Source: Herbidospora solisilvae (lineage in GTDB: Bacteria > Actinomycetota > Actinomycetes > Streptosporangiales > Streptosporangiaceae). Taken from it: a stretch of DNA of 64,000 nucleotides. This document shows, one piece after another, positions 8,552 to 15,971 of the stretch. Below the pieces are notes generated by a model. The model was not told where the DNA came from and ran no database searches. It was given only the letters and a program-made list of their open reading frames with translations. Where the stretch lies: the NCBI RefSeq assembly GCF_009901565.1, contig NZ_WXEW01000004.1, positions 558,001-622,000 of the forward strand, written 5' to 3'. How positions within the stretch are numbered: the stretch's first letter is position 1; each line of letters begins with the position of its first letter. The translations under genes and the position numbers were made by a program.

Positions 8552-9718
8552 TCAGACCGTATCCGAGAAGACCTGTTCCCTCGCCTCCTCCAGGGCGGCC
8601 ACCAGCGCCCCCCGGAGCACCGGGTTGCCGTCGACTTCCGTCACCGCCACCCGAGGCCGCGACGGACACACGCGGGCCACCTCGTCCTCCACCCGCGCGG
8701 CCAGCTCGTGGCCGCCGGCCCGCCCGACGTCGCCCGACAGGACGATGAGCCCGGGGTCGAGGACCACCGCCACGGCCGCGACGCCGACGGCCAGGCGGCC
8801 GGCGAGTTCGTCGAGGAAGCTCCCGTTCCCCTCGGCGACGGCCTTGGCGACCAGTTCGGCCACGGGCGCCTCCCCCGGCTCCACCCCGTGGGCCAGCGCC
8901 ATGCCGTGCAGGGCGTCCCCGCCGACCAGGCGCTGGAAGGAGCCCGACTGGGGGTCGCGCACGTCGGAGGGCAGCGGCTCGCCCGGCACGGGCAACCAGC
9001 CGATCTCGCCCGCGCCGCCGGTGATGCCCCGGTGCAGCCGGCCGCCGAGCATGACGCCGAGGCCCTGCCCTATCCCGGCCCACATGATGACGAAGTCGTC
9101 GAGGCCGCGCGCGGCGCCGTGGGCCTGTTCGGCCAGGGCGGCGAGGTTGACATCGTTCTCTATGCGTACCGCCCGGCCCAGGTCGGCGCGGAGTTCGGCC
9201 AGCACGCCGAAGTGCCACGCGGGCAGGTCGAAGGAGTAGCGAACGTCCCCGCTGCGGGGGTCGACGACGCCGCGGGTCCCGATCACCAGGCCGCTGAGCT
9301 GGTCGAGGACGATCCCGGCGCACTCGCAGGCGCGGAAGAGGGCGTTGTGCACCAGCTTGACGGGGTCGCGGGCCTCACTGGGGTCGACGGTGACCTCGGC
9401 GATGGCCCGGCCGGTGATGTCGGCGACCCCGGCGGTCACGCTGTCGGGCGAGACCTCCAGGCCGGCGACGTAGGCCGACTCGGGATTGACGGCGTAGAGC
9501 GCCGCGTTCGGGCCGCGGCCGCCGGCCCGTTCGCCGGCCGTCGTGACCAATCCGCGATCTTCCAGCCGGGCCAGCAGCTGGCCTGAGGTGACCTTGCTCA
9601 GTCCGGTGAGTTCGCCCAGCTCGGCACGGGTGAGAGGGCCCTGCAGGAGAAGGAGCTCCAGGGCCGATCTGTCGTTTATCTGCCGGAGCAGCCGGGGCGT
9701 GCCGGGGCGTCGGGCCAC
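8552..9718 (-). CDS. ROK-family transcriptional repressor (first of two)
   Basis: A 388-residue NagC/Mlc-type regulator: a winged helix at about 10-75 (LTRAELGELTGLSKVTSGQL) followed by a sugar-kinase-like ROK domain with the conserved IENDVNLAAL and GGAGEIGWL segments. The CxCGxxGCxE zinc motif of many ROK proteins is absent. I choose GTG 9718 because AAGGGAG stands five bases upstream and the paralogue at 14667-15845 begins at the matching residue; GTG 9739 is possible. It is divergent from the amino-sugar transport operon and probably represses it in response to a sugar or sugar phosphate. A palindrome in the shared promoter region is the likely operator. Confidence 0.9.
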   Translation of the reverse strand: MARRPGTPRLLRQINDRSALELLLLQGPLTRAELGELTGLSKVTSGQLLARLEDRGLVTTAGERAGGRGPNAALYAVNPESAYVAGLEVSPDSVTAGVADITGRAIAEVTVDPSEARDPVKLVHNALFRACECAGIVLDQLSGLVIGTRGVVDPRSGDVRYSFDLPAWHFGVLAELRADLGRAVRIENDVNLAALAEQAHGAARGLDDFVIMWAGIGQGLGVMLGGRLHRGITGGAGEIGWLPVPGEPLPSDVRDPQSGSFQRLVGGDALHGMALAHGVEPGEAPVAELVAKAVAEGNGSFLDELAGRLAVGVAAVAVVLDPGLIVLSGDVGRAGGHELAARVEDEVARVCPSRPRVAVTEVDGNPVLRGALVAALEEAREQVFSDTV

Positions 9719-9763
9719 CGCTGTCTCCCTTCTCGTCACGATCCGCTAACGCGGGTTTTTTTT

Positions 9764-9777
9764 AAGAAAGTTTCTTG
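9764..9777. promoter_or_regulatory. Candidate ROK operator
   Basis: AAGAAA-g-TTTCTT is a perfect inverted repeat (9764-9776) just after a run of eight T bases, in the region between the divergent ROK gene and the transport operon. ROK repressors bind AT-rich palindromes of this kind. The core AAAGTTTcTTG recurs, as AAAGTTTgTTG on the minus strand, in front of the second ROK gene. Confidence 0.55.
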
Positions 9778-9800
9778 TTAGTTTAACGGCAGTCACCCCA

Positions 9801-9889
9801 TAGGCAAGCGATCAAGCCTCTGAGGTGCCACAAACGCCGACCGTCAGCAACCCCAAGGTGCCTGGCCCGCCGACACCTCAACTTGCCTA
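9801..9889 (+). promoter_or_regulatory. Long stem in the transport-operon leader
   Basis: TAGGCAAG (9801-9808) pairs with CTTGCCTA (9882-9889), and, inside it, TGAGGTG (9821-9827) pairs with CACCTCA (9874-9880). Together these close an 89-base structure about 30 bases before the lipoprotein start. It may be a regulatory leader or an mRNA-stabilising stem; I match it to no known riboswitch. Confidence 0.35.
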
Positions 9890-9920
9890 GACGAGAAGCC
9901 GGGAAGGGAGAACCCCCAAC

Positions 9921-11246
9921 GTGAAGATCGTGAAGATCGCCGGCATCACCGCCGCCCTCGCCCTGGGTGTCGCCGCTTGTGGTGGTGGCGAGACCGCCGA
10001 GCCGGCCCCCGCCGCCTCCGCCGCCGAATCGGCCCCCGCCGCCTCCGGTCCCAAGTTCGCCGGTCAGACGCTGACCATGTGGCGTCTCGGCGACTCGAAC
10101 CCGCCGGCCCAGGCCTACATGGACGACCTGAACGCCGAGTTCCAGAAGGTCACCGGCGCCACGGTCAAGCTGGAGTGGATCCCGTGGCCGCAGGTGAACG
10201 ACAAGTTCACCGCCGCCGCCGCGGGTGGCGCCGGCCCCGACGTCACCGAGATCGGCAACGACCAGGTGCCGCTGTGGGTCAGCCAGGAGGCGCTGAGCCC
10301 GATCACGGCGCTCACCAGCGCCGGCGACCAGGCCCAGATCCCGAAGAACCTCTTCGGCCTGGAGACCATCGACGGCGAGGTCTACGCCGTGCCGTGGGGC
10401 GCCGGCACCCGCGCGGTCCTCTACCGCAAGGACTGGTTCGACGAGCTGAAGATCGAGGTGCCGAAGACCTGGGACGAGGTCGTCGCCGCCGCGAAGAAGA
10501 TCCAGGAGGAGAAGGGCAAGGACGTCGACGGCTTCGCCTTCAACGGCGGCTCCGACGCCAACCACCTCCTCGGCGCCATGGCCTGGTCCGAGGGCGGCGA
10601 CTACGCCGTCAAGGAAGGCGACAAGTGGGTGGGCAAGCTCACCGACCCGACCTTCAAGGCCGGCTTCGAGACGTACACGGGCCTGGTGACCAGCGGTCTG
10701 TCGGGCAAGTCGCGGCTGACCCAGAACACCGTGGACATCCGCACCCGCTTCGCCAACGACAAGGTCGGCATGTACCTGACCGCGTCGTGGGACATCCCGG
10801 GCATCGAGACCGACTCCAAGGGCAAGGTGAAGGCCGACCAGCTCGCCTTCTTCCCGCTCCCCGCCAAGACCGGCGGTGAGGCCCCGGCCTTCTTCGGCGG
10901 CAACGACATCGCCGTGTGGGGCACCACCAAGAACGCCGAGCTCGCCCAGGAGTACATCAAGCTCGCCACGAGCAAGCAGTGGGCCGACCGCTACGCCAAG
11001 GACGGCGGTCTGCTCCCGGTCTACCCGGACACGCTGGCCTCGCTGGCCAGCGACCCGGTCCAGGCCCCGTTCGCGGCGGCGTTCGCCAAGGCCCGGTCCT
11101 TCCCGGCCGACCCGAACTGGACCGAGGCGGGCGAGACCAAGGCGGTGCTGCAGAACGCGGCCCGCTCGGTCATCGAGGGCAAGGCCTCGGCCGATGAGGC
11201 GCTCGCGACGGCCAACAAGGAACTCGAAGACATCCTCAACCAGTAG
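9921..11246 (+). CDS. ABC importer lipoprotein, amino-sugar/oligosaccharide binding (NgcE-like)
   Basis: A 441-residue solute-binding lipoprotein of the sugar family. It has a short signal with lipobox GVAAC (Cys20), a low-complexity Ala/Pro/Ser linker, then the binding domain beginning FAGQTLTMWRLGDS. The start is GTG 9921 behind GGGAGAA. It heads an operon with two permeases and a GH3 hexosaminidase, flanked by two ROK repressors, so the cargo is probably GlcNAc, chitobiose or a related muropeptide sugar; this rests on context. No ATPase gene follows, as usual in actinomycetes where a shared MsiK-type ATPase serves many importers. Confidence 0.87.
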   Translation: MKIVKIAGITAALALGVAACGGGETAEPAPAASAAESAPAASGPKFAGQTLTMWRLGDSNPPAQAYMDDLNAEFQKVTGATVKLEWIPWPQVNDKFTAAAAGGAGPDVTEIGNDQVPLWVSQEALSPITALTSAGDQAQIPKNLFGLETIDGEVYAVPWGAGTRAVLYRKDWFDELKIEVPKTWDEVVAAAKKIQEEKGKDVDGFAFNGGSDANHLLGAMAWSEGGDYAVKEGDKWVGKLTDPTFKAGFETYTGLVTSGLSGKSRLTQNTVDIRTRFANDKVGMYLTASWDIPGIETDSKGKVKADQLAFFPLPAKTGGEAPAFFGGNDIAVWGTTKNAELAQEYIKLATSKQWADRYAKDGGLLPVYPDTLASLASDPVQAPFAAAFAKARSFPADPNWTEAGETKAVLQNAARSVIEGKASADEALATANKELEDILNQ

Positions 11247-11251
11247 CGACG

Positions 11252-12235
11252 ATGACCGACACGTCGATCGCCCGCCGCTCTCACCGTCCACCGAAGAAGG
11301 CCTCGGGTCTCAACCCGAAGTACATCCCGTACGCGCTGCTCATCCCCGGCATCGCCGTGATCGCCGCGCTGCTGCTCTACCCGATGTTCCAGGTGTTCGT
11401 CATCTCGTTCCAGAAGGTCGGGCTACCGCAGATCCGGGACGTCAACCCCAAGCCGGCCGAATGGCTCGGGTGGGAGAACTACACCAAGGTCTTCGAGAAC
11501 GACATCTTTTGGTCGTCCCTCCGCAACACCATCGGGTTCGCCGTGATCACGGTGACCCTCACCCTGGTCGTCGGCACCGCCGTCGGTGTGCTGCTCAACC
11601 AGCTCAGCAAGCGCATGTCCACATTCGTGATCGTCGGCATCATGGCCGCGTGGGCGGTCCCGCCGGTCGCGCAGGGCGTGATCTGGCGCTGGCTGTTCGA
11701 CGCCGAGGCCGGGATCATCAACTGGGCGCTGAACCTGCTGCCCGACTTCCTGTCCACCGCCCTGTTCGGGCGGGCCGACTGGAGCGGTGAACCGTGGACC
11801 AACGAAGCGGTCTCGATCTACGTGATCCTGATCGTGATGGTGCTCTGGTCGTCGTTCCCCTTCGTCGCCGTCTCGGTGCTGGCCGGTCTCAAGGGCATCC
11901 CCACGGAGCTGTACGAAGCGGCCCGGGTGGACGGGTCAAGCCCCTGGCGGACCTTCTGGAAGATCACCTTCCCGCTGCTGAAGCCGGTCTTCGCGGTCCT
12001 GACGATCCTGTCCATCATCTGGGACTTCAAGGTCTTCTCGCAGCTCTACACCCTGATGAACGGCCCCACGGTGCGTGAGGCGTTCAACCTGTCCGTCTTC
12101 TCGTTCGCGGAGGCCTTCAAGGCCCCGCCCAAGATGGGCTCCGGCGCGGCCATCGCGGTGATCCTCACGATCATCCTGCTGATCGTGACCGCGTTCTACG
12201 TCCGTCAGATGGTGAAGTCGGAGGAGGTGCAGTGA
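11252..12235 (+). CDS. ABC sugar importer permease, MalF type
   Basis: A 327-residue inner-membrane permease with about six helices. The EAA loop that docks the ATPase reads ELYEAARVDGSSPWRTFWKI. The start ATG 11252 is five bases after the lipoprotein stop. The stop overlaps the next permease start (GTGA), indicating coupled translation and a heterodimeric channel. Confidence 0.92.
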   Translation: MTDTSIARRSHRPPKKASGLNPKYIPYALLIPGIAVIAALLLYPMFQVFVISFQKVGLPQIRDVNPKPAEWLGWENYTKVFENDIFWSSLRNTIGFAVITVTLTLVVGTAVGVLLNQLSKRMSTFVIVGIMAAWAVPPVAQGVIWRWLFDAEAGIINWALNLLPDFLSTALFGRADWSGEPWTNEAVSIYVILIVMVLWSSFPFVAVSVLAGLKGIPTELYEAARVDGSSPWRTFWKITFPLLKPVFAVLTILSIIWDFKVFSQLYTLMNGPTVREAFNLSVFSFAEAFKAPPKMGSGAAIAVILTIILLIVTAFYVRQMVKSEEVQ

Positions 12236-13131
12236 CCGCTCCACCGATTTACCGGAATCAGGACGAGCTCGCCCGCATGCGGAACAACGGCAGGTTCCGG
12301 AAGAAGGCCCGCAGGATCGCCCTCAACACGACGGCCACGCTCGTGTTCCTCGTCGCGATGTTCCCCGTGTACTGGATGGTCTCCACGGCCTTCAAGACCA
12401 ACGACCAGATCTTCACCACGGAGTTCATCCCGTTCCCGACGAGCTTCACCTTCGAGCACATCGACCGGGTGCTCAGCGAGGGCGTCGCCGGCAACTCCAT
12501 CTGGCTCTACCTGCGCAACAGCGCGATCGTCGCCCTCGGCACGGTCGCGGTGGGCGCGGTCTTCTCGCTGCTGGCCGCCACCGCGGTGGCCCGCTTCAAG
12601 TTCAAGGGCCGCACCTCGTTCCTGATCACTCTGCTGGTCGTGCAGATGATCCCGGCCGAGGCGCTGCTGATCCCGCTCTTCCTGAGCGTCAAGCGACTGG
12701 GCCTGTACGACCAGTTGCTCGGCCTCATCGTCATCAACGTCGGCCTGACGCTCCCGTTCGGCATCTGGATGCTGCGCACCTTCGTGGCCGCCGTGCCGAA
12801 GTCGCTGGAGGAGGCCGCCTGGATCGACGGCGCGAGCCGGATGACGGCGTTCTGGAAGGTACTGTTCCCCCTGGTGGCGCCCGGTCTGGTCGCGACCAGC
12901 ATCTTCTCCTTCATCACCGCGTGGAACGAACTGATCTTCGCCCTCGTGCTGATGAGCCCCGACGGCTACACCATGCCCGTCGCGTTGCAGTTCTTCTTCG
13001 GACAGCGGGGCACCGACTGGGGCGCCATCATGGCCAGCTCCACCCTGATGACGATCCCCGTCGTCGTGTTCTTCCTCCTGGTGCAGCGACGCATGGTCTC
13101 CGGCCTCGTCGCGGGCGCCGTCAAGGGCTGA
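12232..13131 (+). CDS. ABC sugar importer permease, MalG type
   Basis: A 299-residue permease with six predicted helices and the EAA loop LEEAAWIDGASRMTAFWKV. It starts at GTG 12232 inside the previous stop. It ends in the typical GAVKG tail and is followed by a GC hairpin before the hexosaminidase gene, so expression may step down there. Confidence 0.92.
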   Translation: MTAPPIYRNQDELARMRNNGRFRKKARRIALNTTATLVFLVAMFPVYWMVSTAFKTNDQIFTTEFIPFPTSFTFEHIDRVLSEGVAGNSIWLYLRNSAIVALGTVAVGAVFSLLAATAVARFKFKGRTSFLITLLVVQMIPAEALLIPLFLSVKRLGLYDQLLGLIVINVGLTLPFGIWMLRTFVAAVPKSLEEAAWIDGASRMTAFWKVLFPLVAPGLVATSIFSFITAWNELIFALVLMSPDGYTMPVALQFFFGQRGTDWGAIMASSTLMTIPVVVFFLLVQRRMVSGLVAGAVKG

Positions 13132-13151
13132 CCGCCCAAACCCTGAGCGGG

Positions 13152-13176
13152 TACGGCCCCGGGACCCGGGGCCGTG
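13152..13176 (+). terminator. Intra-operon hairpin (possible attenuator)
   Basis: ACGGCCCCGG (13153-13162) and CCGGGGCCGT (13166-13175) form a perfect 10-bp stem with a 3-base loop in the 80-bp gap between the second permease and the GH3 gene. No T run follows, so partial termination or transcript stabilisation is more likely than a full stop. Confidence 0.45.
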
Positions 13177-13211
13177 CCCTCCCATGTCCATGATCGGAGT
13201 CATGAATCCCC

Positions 13212-14666
13212 ATGCCTGAAGTACCCGCGAGCCACAGCGATCGGGGGCTGCGCCGTCTCGCGGCCGGCACGCTGCTCGTGACCTTCCGAGGCCCGGCCGC
13301 GCCCGACTGGGTGCTGGACGGCCTGTCCGGAGGTCTCGGCGGCGTCTGCCTCTTCGGCTTCAACGTCGAAGGCCCCGAACAGGTCGCCACGCTCACGTCG
13401 AGCCTGACGAACGCCGGCGACCCGGTGATCTCCCTCGACGAGGAGGGCGGCGACGTCACCCGGCTCGCCTACCACGTCGGCAGCGAATACCCGGGCAACG
13501 CGGCGCTCGGCGCCGTCGACGACGTCGACCTCACCGAGCGGGTCTACCGCTCGATCGCGGGCGACCTCGTGAAGGCCGGCGTCAACCTCGACATGGCCCC
13601 GTCGGCCGACGTCAACACCGCCGACGACAACCCGGTGATCGGCACCCGCTCCTTCGGCTCCGACGCCGCGCTCGTGTCCCGCCACACGGTCGCCGCCGTC
13701 CGCGGCCTCCAGTCGCTCGGCGTGGCCGCCTGCGTGAAGCACTTCCCCGGCCACGGCGCGACCACGGAGGACTCCCACCTGGCCATCCCGGTCGTGGACG
13801 CCTCCCTGGAACTGCTGCGCGAGCGCGAGCTGGCCCCGTTCCGGGCCGCGATCGAGGCCGGCACCCGGTCGATCATGACCGCCCACGTGGCCGTCCCGGC
13901 GCTGACCGGCGACACCCCCGCCACGCTCAGCCCGCGCGCGCTGACCACGCTGCTGCGCGGCGAACTCGGCTACGACGGCGTGGTCGTCACCGACGCCCTC
14001 GACATGCACGCCATCACCAAGAGCGTGGGCCTCGGCGGCGGCGCGGTGTTGTCGCTGAAGGCGGGCGCCGACCTGCTGTGCATGGGGTCGATCCCGACGC
14101 AGGCGGAGACCGAGGCCGTCATCGGCGCCATCGTGGCGGCGGTCCGGGCGGGCGACCTGGCGGTCGAGCGCCTGGAGGAGGCCGTGGCCCGTGCGCAGCG
14201 CCTGCGCGACTGGGCCCGCGAGACCCGGGGCCAGCACACCGAGGACACCGTGATCGGCCTGCAGGCCGCCCGCCGCGCGGTCCGGATCAGCGGGGCCACG
14301 CTGCCGCTGCGCAACCCGTTCGTGGTCGAGGTCGACACCCCGCCCACGATCGCCGTCGGCGACGTGCCGTGGGGCGTCGCGCCGTGGTTGCCGGAGGCGG
14401 AGATCGTCCGGGTCAAGCCGGAGGAGGCCCACGCCGCCGACCTGCTCACGCGGGCCCGGGGCCGGTCGCTGGTCGTGGTCGTCAAGGACGCCCACCGCTA
14501 CCCCGCCAGCCGCGACCTGGTGACCGAACTCGTCTCGGCCCGCCCCGACGGCGTGGTCATGGAGATGGGACTGCCGATCTGGCGCCCCGACCACGGCGTG
14601 CACATCGCGACCTACGGCGCCGCCCGCGCCAACGCCCGGGCGGCGGTCGAACTCCTCACCGCCTGA
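13212..14666 (+). CDS. Beta-N-acetylhexosaminidase, glycoside hydrolase family 3 (NagZ-like)
   Basis: A 484-residue GH3 enzyme expected to release GlcNAc from imported chitobiose or GlcNAc-anhydroMurNAc. The NagZ signature KHFPGHGATTEDSH carries the catalytic His/Asp pair, and VVTDALDMHAI carries the Asp nucleophile. No signal peptide is present, so it should act in the cytoplasm on the imported sugar. About 150 residues beyond the barrel form a second domain. The start is ATG 13212; an ATG ten bases earlier opens only a 5-codon frame (MNPHA). The stop is directly next to the stop of the convergent ROK gene, with no spacer. Confidence 0.9.
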   Translation: MPEVPASHSDRGLRRLAAGTLLVTFRGPAAPDWVLDGLSGGLGGVCLFGFNVEGPEQVATLTSSLTNAGDPVISLDEEGGDVTRLAYHVGSEYPGNAALGAVDDVDLTERVYRSIAGDLVKAGVNLDMAPSADVNTADDNPVIGTRSFGSDAALVSRHTVAAVRGLQSLGVAACVKHFPGHGATTEDSHLAIPVVDASLELLRERELAPFRAAIEAGTRSIMTAHVAVPALTGDTPATLSPRALTTLLRGELGYDGVVVTDALDMHAITKSVGLGGGAVLSLKAGADLLCMGSIPTQAETEAVIGAIVAAVRAGDLAVERLEEAVARAQRLRDWARETRGQHTEDTVIGLQAARRAVRISGATLPLRNPFVVEVDTPPTIAVGDVPWGVAPWLPEAEIVRVKPEEAHAADLLTRARGRSLVVVVKDAHRYPASRDLVTELVSARPDGVVMEMGLPIWRPDHGVHIATYGAARANARAAVELLTA

Positions 14667-15845
14667 CTAGGACGCGAAGATCTCCTCGCGCGCCTGTTCT
14701 AAAGCGGCGATGACCGCGCCGCGCAGCACCGGGTTGCCGGGCACCTCGGAGGTCACGACCTGCGGCCGGATCGGGCAGATGCGGGCCACCGCCTGTTCGA
14801 CCCGGCCGGTCAGGGACACGCCTCCGGCCAGCCCGACCTCTCCGGCGAGCACGACCAGCCCCGGGTCGAGCACCACGCACACCGACGCCACCCCGAGCGC
14901 CAGCCGGGAGGCGATCTCGTCGAGCAGCCGGTCGCCCTGGTCGCCCGCGTCGACGGCGGCGGTCACGCACTCGGCCGCTGTGGCCCCCTCGAACCCGAGG
15001 TCGCGGGCCAGGTCGAGCACCGCGACGGAGCTCACCAGCGACTGCAGACCACCCGCGAGCGAAGGCAGCCGCCCCGGCTCCGACCGCACGTCCTCGGCCA
15101 GCGGCACGCCCGGCACCGGCAGGTAGCCGATCTCGCCCGCGCTGCCCGAACGCCCGCGGTGCAGCCGCCCGCCCAGCACGACGGCCAGGCCGATGCCGCG
15201 CCCGACCCAGAGCAGCACGAAGTCGTCGGCCCGCCGGGCCGCGCCGTTCGACCGCTCGGCGATGGCGGCGAGGTTCACGTCGTTCTCGATCCGCACCGAC
15301 CGCTTCAGGTCGCGCGCCAGCGCCTCGTGGATGCCCTCGTGCCAGTGGGGCAGGTCGAAGGAGAACTGCACGTCGCCGGTGCGCGGGTCGACGACGCCGG
15401 GCGTGCCGATCACGACGCCCTTCAGCCGCGACAAGGCGACCTTGGCCGACCGGCAGGCCTTCACGACCGCGTTGTGCACCATCGAGACGGGGTCGTCGGA
15501 GCCGTTGGGCGTGGCGGTGACCTCGGCCACCACGTCGCCCTTGATGTCGGCGATGGCCGCGGTGACGTGTTCGGGCCCGACGTCGAGCCCCGCCACGTAG
15601 GCGCACGAGGCGATCACGCCGTAGAGGGCCGCGTTGGGCCCCCGGTTCCCCGCCTGCTCTCCGACGACCTCGACGAGCCCCCGCTCCTCGAGTCGTGACA
15701 ACGTCTGGGAGGCGGTCACCTTGGACAGACCGGTCAGGTCACCGATCTGGCCGCGCGTCAGCGGCCCGGAGGCCAGCAGAAGTTCGAGGGCGGCCCGGTC
15801 GTTGATCTCCCGGAGCAACCTGGGCACGCCAGGACGTCGCTCCAT
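14667..15845 (-). CDS. ROK-family transcriptional repressor (second of two)
   Basis: A 392-residue paralogue of the ROK protein at 8552-9718. The helix-turn-helix regions are nearly superimposable (PRLLREINDRAALELLL and LTGLSKVT in both). The ROK domain keeps IENDVNLAAI and GSAGEIGYLPVPG and again lacks the zinc motif. The start is ATG 15845 with AGGAG just upstream at unusually short spacing. It converges on the GH3 gene with zero intergenic bases. It probably reads a related sugar and shares the operator type of the first ROK protein. Confidence 0.9.
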   Translation of the reverse strand: MERRPGVPRLLREINDRAALELLLASGPLTRGQIGDLTGLSKVTASQTLSRLEERGLVEVVGEQAGNRGPNAALYGVIASCAYVAGLDVGPEHVTAAIADIKGDVVAEVTATPNGSDDPVSMVHNAVVKACRSAKVALSRLKGVVIGTPGVVDPRTGDVQFSFDLPHWHEGIHEALARDLKRSVRIENDVNLAAIAERSNGAARRADDFVLLWVGRGIGLAVVLGGRLHRGRSGSAGEIGYLPVPGVPLAEDVRSEPGRLPSLAGGLQSLVSSVAVLDLARDLGFEGATAAECVTAAVDAGDQGDRLLDEIASRLALGVASVCVVLDPGLVVLAGEVGLAGGVSLTGRVEQAVARICPIRPQVVTSEVPGNPVLRGAVIAALEQAREEIFAS

Positions 15846-15881
15846 GCTCCTGCTTTCTATGATCGCCCCCGCGACAACTGT

Positions 15882-15892
15882 CAACAAACTTT
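15882..15892 (-). promoter_or_regulatory. Second candidate ROK box
   Basis: On the minus strand this reads AAAGTTTGTTG, 37 bases before the second ROK start, matching AAAGTTTCTTG at 9767-9777 at ten of eleven positions. It fits autoregulation or cross-regulation by the two ROK proteins. Confidence 0.4.
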
Positions 15893-15971
15893 TCCGGCCA
15901 GCTTAGCGACTATACGGGCTCCCGGAAATCGACCCTTGATACCGCTCCCACCCGGGCGAAAGGATCACTTC

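Noticed and set aside
9783-11291. A 502-codon open frame opposite the importer lipoprotein, and similar long frames opposite or alongside most genes
   Set aside because: High-GC coding DNA leaves the other frames open. These have skewed Arg/Gly/Pro or Asp/His/Val composition, no domains and no ribosome sites.
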